This document shows, in pieces, positions 30,841 to 33,978 of a stretch of 33,978 nucleotides of DNA (the stretch's first letter is position 1; each line of letters begins with the position of its first letter). The notes beneath the pieces were generated by a model that saw only the letters and a program-made list of their open reading frames with translations, searched no databases and was not told the origin of the DNA. Location: assembly GCA_016929395.1 (NCBI GenBank), contig JAFGIX010000076.1, forward strand, positions 1-33,978, in the 5' to 3' direction. Source of the DNA: Candidatus Zymogenus saltonus. Lineage in GTDB: Bacteria > Desulfobacterota > Zymogenia > Zymogenales > Zymogenaceae. The translations under genes were made by a program, and so were the position numbers.

Positions 30841-31972
30841 TAATATATACCCTCGGGACGCGCTTCCCCACGATGCACGTTACCTCGTAGTTGATGGTGT
30901 TGAGCCACTCGGCCATTTGATCTATGTGAATTTCGCTTTCCCCCTGGCGGCCGAAGAGGACGACCTCGTCACCCACCTCGACCCCGGAGATATCGGTAAC
31001 ATCGACCATGGTCATGTCCATGCAGACCCGCCCGATGATTGGGGCCTGTTTTCCCCCGACCAGCACGTGTCTTCTGTTGGAGAGGATTCTGAGGTAACCG
31101 TCCGCGTAACCCACCGGGAGCGTGGCGACCGCCGTCTCCCTCTCAGTGACGAAACTTCTCCCGTAGCTTATGGTGGTTCCCTTCGGAACCTTCTTCAAGT
31201 ACCTGACCCGGGTGATAAAGCTCATCGCCGGGGTCAGCGGGATAGACCGCTCGACCTCACCGGACGGGTATAGGCCGTAGAGCATTATCCCGGCCCTGAC
31301 GGACGTTAGATGGGATTTAGGGTGGGCCAGGATACCGCCGCTGTTTGCCATGTGCGCCTTCGGGATGTCGATCCCCATTCCCTTCAGCTCTTTAAGGAGG
31401 CGTAGGAATGCCTCGATCTGGCGCTTCGTAAATCCCTTGTCCGCCTCGTCTGAAGATGGGAAGTGGGTATATATCCCCTCTATCTCGATCTTCTTGAGGC
31501 CCTTGAGAAATAAGATGTACTCGATAACGTCCTCGATCCCTATCCCGATCCTCCCCATGCCGGTGTCGACCTTGATGTGGACCGGAACCCTTTTACCCTC
31601 AGGAGTCGCCGCGTTCAGCGCCCTGGGGAGCTCGGTGTCGGCCACGGTCTGGGTAAGGCCGCAGCCCACGACCTTCTCCATCGCCCCCTTGATTTTGGGA
31701 GAGGTAAGCCCCAGGACGAGGACCGGCGCCGTTATGCCGTTATCCCTGAGCTCCGCCCCCTCCTCCGGGTAGGCAACGGCGAGGGATTCCGCCCCCGATC
31801 TCAGGGCCTTTTTGGCCACCCTCACCGCGCCGTGGCCGTAGCCGTCCGCCTTGACCACGGCCATGATCTCGACGCCGTCCCCAACGAGCTTTCTTATACC
31901 GGAGACGGACTCCCTGATCCGGTCGAGATCGACCACGGCCCTGGTGTCCCTTATTACGGTTTCATTGAACAT
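30833..31972 (-). CDS. alr: Alanine racemase
   Basis: PLP-dependent enzyme supplying D-alanine for peptidoglycan. 379 residues. The PLP lysine lies in AVVKADGYGHGA (K41) and the catalytic Tyr in TTISYGRSF (Y270). HIKVDTGMGRIG and GRVCMDMTMVDVTD are also present. The N-terminal TIM barrel (about 1-245) and C-terminal beta domain have normal length. It is upstream of, and overlaps, the Kdo/WaaP-type kinase gene, so the two are likely co-transcribed on the - strand. Confidence 0.95.
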   Translation of the reverse strand: MFNETVIRDTRAVVDLDRIRESVSGIRKLVGDGVEIMAVVKADGYGHGAVRVAKKALRSGAESLAVAYPEEGAELRDNGITAPVLVLGLTSPKIKGAMEKVVGCGLTQTVADTELPRALNAATPEGKRVPVHIKVDTGMGRIGIGIEDVIEYILFLKGLKKIEIEGIYTHFPSSDEADKGFTKRQIEAFLRLLKELKGMGIDIPKAHMANSGGILAHPKSHLTSVRAGIMLYGLYPSGEVERSIPLTPAMSFITRVRYLKKVPKGTTISYGRSFVTERETAVATLPVGYADGYLRILSNRRHVLVGGKQAPIIGRVCMDMTMVDVTDISGVEVGDEVVLFGRQGESEIHIDQMAEWLNTINYEVTCIVGKRVPRVYINE

Positions 31973-32012
31973 AGGTTCACAAAGCTAATGATTTTTCAGG
32001 GGTAAGGCCGGC

Positions 32013-33044
32013 CTACTTCTTCGCCCCTAAATATTCGACAAGGTAGAGCCCATTGCTTTTTGTGCCAACCCAGAAGAGGGAGCCGGGGCCGGGTGCCAGG
32101 GCGGTGACCGATCCGTCAAATCCCGTAAGCCCGCATCTCGTAAGCGTCGTCAAATCCCCTACGAAGAGTCCCCCGTCCGCCGCTACGCAGAGCCTGCCGT
32201 TGTCTAATAGTATTTCGTTTATCTTCCCCGTGGGGCTTGAAGTCGTTATATTCCTTACCTCCCCTCCTTCACCCAATAAATATATCCCCGAGGACTCGGT
32301 GCCGATTAGGAGGCCGTCTTCGGTCGTAAGAAGGGCGGTGACATCCACCCCCGAAAGCCGATCGACCCAGCCGGTTACGCCGGAGATCTCCCCCCCTATG
32401 ATCTTGAGGCCCGATGCTCCCGACCCTTCCTCCCTCATCCCAAGGGCCAGGGTTCCGTCCCCCATTGATACGACCGTATTTATCGAAACGCCGGTCAATA
32501 TCTTCCTGTATTCGACATTCAAAGCACCTTTGAGTTCCGACTCTTCAATGTAGTAGAGGGAGCTGTCCGTTCCGATGTAGAGGGTTCTGTGCCGGGCGGA
32601 GAGCGCCGTGACCTCTTCCCTTGGGGACGTTAGCCTCTCCGCCGTCCAGAGGCCGCTCTCGGAAGAGACCCGATAAAGGAGGTTGTCCTCCAACTTCTCC
32701 CCGGCGGCGTAGGTCCAGAGGGTCTCGGTCGGGTCCCCCTCCTCCGTAGTTGAGTAATCCGCATTCAGGACTACCGCCGCCCTCCCCTGGAATATCGATA
32801 GGAAGACGTCGTCGACGTAGACGTGAAGGCCGCCTACCGAGGCGATAAAAAGCCCCCACCCCTTGCCGGAGGCCTCCGCCATGAGGCCGAAGATGTTGTT
32901 TGAGACAAGTCCCTTCTCCTCGTCGAAGTGGGTTATTACCTTAACCGCCTCGACCTCCTCTGCCGACGCCGTTGTTGAAAAAGCGATCGCCGATACGACG
33001 AGCACAGATAATAAAATTGCCGTGGAAATCTTGAATCTTCTCAC
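32013..33044 (-). CDS. Exported beta-propeller-like protein
   Basis: A 343-residue protein with GTG start at 33044. The signal peptide spans residues 1-28, with cleavage near ASA/EE and no lipobox Cys. The mature part is a series of short repeated strands with patterns such as TLYIGTDSSLYYI, GLLIGTESSGIYLLGE, RLCVAADGGLFVGDL and LFWVGTKSNGLYLVE. The repeat matches the 'l.iGt..gly' blades of two-component-regulator-type propellers, roughly one every 40-60 residues. It has no kinase or membrane part, so it is a free periplasmic or secreted propeller of unknown function. The gene lies 40 bases upstream of alr and may be co-transcribed with it. Confidence 0.75.
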   Translation of the reverse strand: MRRFKISTAILLSVLVVSAIAFSTTASAEEVEAVKVITHFDEEKGLVSNNIFGLMAEASGKGWGLFIASVGGLHVYVDDVFLSIFQGRAAVVLNADYSTTEEGDPTETLWTYAAGEKLEDNLLYRVSSESGLWTAERLTSPREEVTALSARHRTLYIGTDSSLYYIEESELKGALNVEYRKILTGVSINTVVSMGDGTLALGMREEGSGASGLKIIGGEISGVTGWVDRLSGVDVTALLTTEDGLLIGTESSGIYLLGEGGEVRNITTSSPTGKINEILLDNGRLCVAADGGLFVGDLTTLTRCGLTGFDGSVTALAPGPGSLFWVGTKSNGLYLVEYLGAKK

Positions 33045-33205
33045 TGTTTCAATCCAAAGAGTTATTGATATTCATTTAGGTTTGGGTTCCACGAACTTTA
33101 TATATCGATTTTTGGGTTTTGTAAAGGGGATAATGTCGGCGTTGCTTCACGCGGTAATTATTTCAGGCTGCTTGCATAAGGTCCATTTGGGAATTGAAAA
33201 TACCC

Positions 33206-33234
33206 TTGACATAGAAACAGAAATTGAATACAAT
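33206..33234 (+). promoter_or_regulatory. Strong sigma-70 promoter for the TPR membrane protein gene
   Basis: A perfect TTGACA (33206-33211), a 17-base spacer and TACAAT (33229-33234). Transcription would begin near 33241, about 37 bases before the ATG at 33278. A GGGGGTG ribosome site (33267-33273) lies in between. Confidence 0.7.
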
Positions 33235-33277
33235 TACATTTGGCAAATTAACGGTTAATATATGTTGGGGGTGCGAA

Positions 33278-33937
33278 ATGGTCGATAAAGAAAAAGAGGA
33301 GATGTCAAATGAGGTAACGGATAGGGTGGTAAAGAAGATAGTAGGGATTGTCATTGCAGTTGTTGTTGTCTTTTTTTTGTTGAAAGTATGTGTCGCTATC
33401 TTAGCTGGTGTGGGTGGCATAATTTCTGAGGAGGTAAAAACAATGAATAAATCGAAAGAGCTCTTCAATACGGCCGTAATACTTCTAAGTGAAGAAAAAT
33501 ATGAAGAGGGAATTGAGTATCTTGATGAGGCTATTGAGCTTGATCCAAGTAATTCAGAGGTTTACTTTTATCGTGCCGCGGCATTAGGCAATTTAGGTAA
33601 AAATGAAAAGGCGCTTTCAGACATTAATAAATATATAGAATTGGCCCCAAAAGATTACGAAGCTTATGCATTAAAGGGGAATATACTTGCTAATATGTCT
33701 CGGTGGGAGGATTCAATTCCAGAATCAAACAAAGCAATTGAATTGTGCCCTAATTATCCTCTTTTATATTACAACAGAGGGTATTCATATTATTATATGA
33801 AAAAGTATGAAAATGCCTTGTCAGATTTCAACACTGTTATAAATTTGGACCCTAATTTTGGATCTATCGAGCCTGATAATGATTGTATATACTGTAATGG
33901 ACCCCAAAAAGTAGACAAGGGGGATAGTTGGATGTAA
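33278..33937 (+). CDS. Membrane-anchored TPR protein
   Basis: 219 residues from ATG 33278; an in-frame TTG at 33224 lies inside the promoter and is rejected. A charged N-terminus (1-20) is followed by one membrane helix (about 21-46, IVGIVIAVVVVFFLLKVCVA) and at least three TPR units (about 57-90, 91-124, 125-158, possibly a fourth to 192). Each has the usual A..lg....A....i.l.P pattern, e.g. YEEGIEYLDEAIELDPSN and YENALSDFNTVINLDPNF. The C-terminal tail has CIYCNG. TPR proteins are scaffolds and no partner is evident. The gene is clearly more AT-rich in codon use than the lpx genes, so recent acquisition is possible. Its own promoter makes it a separate unit. Confidence 0.78.
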   Translation: MVDKEKEEMSNEVTDRVVKKIVGIVIAVVVVFFLLKVCVAILAGVGGIISEEVKTMNKSKELFNTAVILLSEEKYEEGIEYLDEAIELDPSNSEVYFYRAAALGNLGKNEKALSDINKYIELAPKDYEAYALKGNILANMSRWEDSIPESNKAIELCPNYPLLYYNRGYSYYYMKKYENALSDFNTVINLDPNFGSIEPDNDCIYCNGPQKVDKGDSWM

Positions 33938-33978
33938 GATGGTACTGTTCTCCAAATTAGAAAGGAGAGGCAATGCCA

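Noticed and set aside
1-33978. tRNA or rRNA genes
   Set aside because: No cloverleaf with T-loop consensus or rRNA-like sequence was recognised in the intergenic regions; a tRNAscan/Infernal run would settle this.

Overview
The window looks like chromosome from a Gram-negative anaerobe of the Deltaproteobacteria/Desulfobacterota type. The reasons are the gene order lysS - lolC/E - lolD - bamA - lpxD - fabZ - lpxA - Gfo/Idh - lpxB, a siroheme-decarboxylase gene (alternative haem route typical of sulfate reducers and relatives), and dispersed CTGGATTCCCG/GTCATTGCG repeats. The lineage is an inference from gene content only. Nearly all genes lie on the + strand and many overlap or almost touch; the - strand carries only a three-gene block near the right end (29908-33044).

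Layout. 1-2127: tail of a CorC/HlyC-domain protein, a siroheme decarboxylase subunit, a DUF4177-like small protein, an RDD membrane protein and a PH-domain membrane protein. 2128-4440: two repeat-filled intergenic stretches flanking an M24 (Xaa-Pro peptidase/creatinase fold) gene whose usual metal ligands are largely replaced. 4441-9364: lysS, one LolC/E-type permease, an unusual TPR plus tandem cyclic-nucleotide-domain protein, and lolD. 9462-12119: bamA with an extra N-terminal periplasmic domain. 12461-17124: lipid A core pathway (lpxD, fabZ, lpxA, a GnnA-like oxidoreductase, lpxB). 17128-25129: a GT9 transferase with an N-terminal four-cysteine cluster, an ArnT/PMT-type membrane glycosyltransferase, a PAP2 phosphatase, a polyprenyl-phosphate sugar synthase, msbA, and a PAP2-WaaA (KdtA) fusion. 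25126-28159: lpxK, gmhB, a 56-aa Trm112/YcaR-like zinc ribbon and waaF. 28160-28467: AT-rich gap with two adjacent DnaA-box-like sites. 28468-29813: a spermidine-synthase-like protein and a flavodoxin-fold quinone reductase. On the - strand follow alr, a Kdo/WaaP-family kinase and an exported propeller-like protein. The window ends with an AT-rich TPR membrane protein on the + strand.

Together the genes form an outer-membrane supercluster: lipid A acylation and disaccharide formation (LpxA/D/B/K), Kdo transfer (WaaA), heptose supply and transfer (GmhB, WaaF, second GT9), flipping (MsbA), lipoprotein release (Lol) and outer-membrane protein insertion (BamA). The most interesting part is 17128-25129. 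There two PAP2 phosphatase domains, one fused to Kdo transferase, sit with a polyprenyl-phosphate sugar synthase and a polyprenyl-phosphate-dependent glycosyltransferase. This is the enzyme set expected for removing lipid A phosphate and adding a sugar, by analogy with the LpxE/LpxF and FlmF/FlmK systems of Francisella. LpxC, LpxH/LpxI/LpxG, KdsA/KdsB, GnnB and Skp are not in the window.
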